A DNA stretch of 7,480 nt, taken from the NCBI GenBank assembly GCA_003489165.1, contig DNJG01000034.1, forward strand, positions 4,126 through 11,605. The letters are read 5' to 3'. Source of the stretch: Nitrospinota bacterium (GTDB lineage: Bacteria; Nitrospinota; Nitrospinia; UBA9942). Numbering within the stretch: the stretch's first letter is position 1; the number at the start of each line of letters is the position of its first letter. The position numbers and the translations under genes were made by a program. The notes under the pieces were generated by a model that did no database searches, had not been told where the DNA came from, and saw only the letters and a list, made by a program, of their open reading frames with translations. Of the stretch, positions 6,476 through 7,480 are shown one piece after another.

Positions 6476-6615
6476 CCACTGAGGCACTGAGACACAGAGG
6501 AAAAGCCAAAAATAAAAGACTGAATTTGGACGCAGATGAACACAGATTATTAGGATTTAAAACAAAAAAACTGTGTCCTATAATTTTATTTCTTAGTGCC
6601 TCTGCGTCTCTGTGG
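6476..6615. repeat. Imperfect palindromic repeat, copy 2, with a nested element
   Basis: The left arm (6476-6504) and right arm (6589-6615) are homologous to those of the element at 4743-4829: the left arms share CCACxGAGGCACxGAGA and CACAGAG, the right arms share GTGCCTCTG-GTCTC-GTGG. The two arms here pair less well than in copy 1. The middle is longer (about 84 bases) and contains a second unit bounded by GGACGCAG (6528-6535) and CTGTGTCC (6571-6578), which pair over eight positions with one G-U. The element fills the gap from the yajC stop to the HD-domain gene; no open frame of note and no transposase lie within it. Confidence 0.78.
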
Positions 6616-6626
6616 TTAATATTTTT

Positions 6627-7325
6627 ATGAGTAAGAGGGCGTTGGTAAAGGAATTGACTCGTGATGAAATAACACTTGATGCCGTTAAACAGCATCCAAG
6701 GGTTAAGGTTTATATAGAAAAGGCAAATGAACACCTGAATGGCATCGGTTATACAGAGCATGGCTACCGTCATGCCGGTCTGGTGGCTGAGATTGCCTTT
6801 AATATCTTAGAGAGGCTTGGCTATCAAAGGAGATATTGTATTGCCGCCTCAATTGCAGGCTACCTGCATGATATGGGTAATCTCCTCGGCAGGGATAATC
6901 ACTGGCAGTCAGGGGCAATACTGGCTAAGGACATACTGATTGATGTCGGTATGAATATAGAAGATGTTGCTGTGATTATGAATGCCATAGCAAACCATGA
7001 GGAGGGTGTGGGTGAGCCGACAACCCCTGTAACTGCGGCACTGATTCTGGCAGATAAGGCGGATGTCCATGTATCAAGGGTGAGGAATCCTGATATGAAG
7101 ACATTTGATATTCATGACAGGGTAAATTATGCAGTCAAGCACTCTTTCTTAAGGGTGGATGCTGAAAATAAAAAGATTTCTCTGGAATTGACAATAGATA
7201 CTGCAGTATCGCAGGTTATGGAATATTTTGAGATATTTCTTTCAAGGATGATAATAAGCAGGAGGGCAGCCAAATTTTTAGGCTGCACCTACGAGCTTAT
7301 AGCAAATGAGGTGAAATTATTATAA
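6627..7325 (+). CDS. HD-domain protein (metal-dependent phosphohydrolase superfamily)
   Basis: 232 residues from the ATG at 6627. The HD signature is intact: His49 in HGYRHA, the His81-Asp82 pair in LHDMGN, His92 in NHWQSG, His124 in ANHEEG and Asp143/Asp146 in ADKADVH. The extra histidines suggest a two-metal HD site, as in HD-GYP and related phosphohydrolases, but the GYP motif is absent. The likely substrate is a nucleotide or phosphorylated small molecule; this cannot be told from sequence. No signal peptide or membrane segment is seen, so it is probably cytosolic. A GTG at 6612 would add five residues but lies in the palindrome arm, so I prefer 6627. No Shine-Dalgarno is visible before either. 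The stop is four bases before secD, so the two are probably co-transcribed and perhaps translationally coupled. Confidence 0.85.
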   Translation: MSKRALVKELTRDEITLDAVKQHPRVKVYIEKANEHLNGIGYTEHGYRHAGLVAEIAFNILERLGYQRRYCIAASIAGYLHDMGNLLGRDNHWQSGAILAKDILIDVGMNIEDVAVIMNAIANHEEGVGEPTTPVTAALILADKADVHVSRVRNPDMKTFDIHDRVNYAVKHSFLRVDAENKKISLELTIDTAVSQVMEYFEIFLSRMIISRRAAKFLGCTYELIANEVKLL

Positions 7326-7329
7326 AAAT

Positions 7330-7480
7330 ATGAGAAAAGAATTTTATTGGAAGATTGTATTAATATTGGTAGTTGTCGTGGTATCTGTCTGGTTTGCCCA
7401 TCCTATAAAGGAAAAGATAAATCTTGGGCTTGACCTTCAGGGGGGCATGGACCTTGTTTTGGATGTGGAGGCTGAGAAGG
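7330..7480 (+). CDS. secD: SecD, N-terminal part (cut by the window edge)
   Basis: The first 50 codons are present. A short basic start (MRKEFYWK) leads into a membrane helix of Ile/Leu/Val (about 8-22), then INLGLDLQGGMDLVLDVE (29-46), the hallmark beginning of the SecD periplasmic P1 region. SecD works with SecF and YajC, using the proton gradient to help complete protein export. The ATG at 7330 is four bases after the HD-domain stop. The only Shine-Dalgarno-like sequence, GAGGTG at 7308-7313, is 16 bases away, so translational coupling to the HD gene is likely. The reading frame is open to the last base. Confidence 0.93.
   Translation, partial: MRKEFYWKIVLILVVVVVSVWFAHPIKEKINLGLDLQGGMDLVLDVEAEK

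Noticed and set aside
4743..6615. Composite transposon bounded by the two palindromic repeats
   Set aside because: No transposase or integrase lies between them, the enclosed genes are housekeeping-like, and no clear target-site duplication is seen. They are better read as separate small repeats.
6612..6626. GTG start for the HD-domain gene giving 237 residues
   Set aside because: The GTG is part of the repeat arm GTCTCTGTGG; the ATG at 6627 opens a normal N-terminus.

Overview
The window reads as a stretch of chromosome from an AT-leaning, anaerobic bacterium (codons favour A/T and ATA/AGG/AGA are frequent). It carries a large oxygen-sensitive acyl-CoA dehydratase/activase-type protein, a dicluster ferredoxin, a Cys-rich membrane protein (DUF116) and an Nfu-type Fe-S scaffold, followed by the start of the Sec accessory genes yajC and secD. 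This gene content, with dispersed intergenic repeats, would suit an environmental anaerobe such as Nitrospirota, Schekmanbacteria or a deltaproteobacterial lineage. That placement is inference from gene content only. All genes lie on the + strand.

Layout. Positions 1-144 hold a leader with promoter-like boxes and a strong hairpin, but no gene. Positions 145-4377 encode a 1410-residue protein with two BcrA/BadF-type activase ATPase domains, a Cys-bearing linker and two dehydratase-like halves. Positions 4479-4727 encode a 2[4Fe-4S] ferredoxin with its own good-looking promoter and ribosome site. Next come a DUF116 membrane protein (4855-5736), an NifU C-terminal-domain protein (5804-6031), YajC (6134-6454), an HD-domain phosphohydrolase-like protein (6627-7325), and the first 50 codons of SecD (7330 to the window edge).

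How the genes may work together. The ferredoxin is the natural electron donor for the activase modules, which in this superfamily use ATP hydrolysis to drive low-potential electron transfer to a dehydratase/reductase Fe-S centre. The Nfu-type protein could supply clusters. DUF116 has two membrane segments and seven cysteines in its cytosolic part, so it fits the same Fe-S theme, but its role is unknown. The yajC-HD-secD part is a separate protein-export group with an HD-domain gene inserted in the usual yajC-secD order.

Repeats. The gaps are unusually rich in short repeats. Two related imperfect palindromes (4743-4829 and 6476-6615) each end just before a gene that lacks a clear Shine-Dalgarno. 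A heptamer-based hairpin lies at 6040-6113. Short heptamer-periodic tracts also occur at 4424-4444 and, in frame, inside the giant gene at 2169-2200, exactly in the linker between its activase and dehydratase-like halves. The multi-module giant protein and the repeats are the most interesting parts of the window. No clearly new defence or mobile system is visible.
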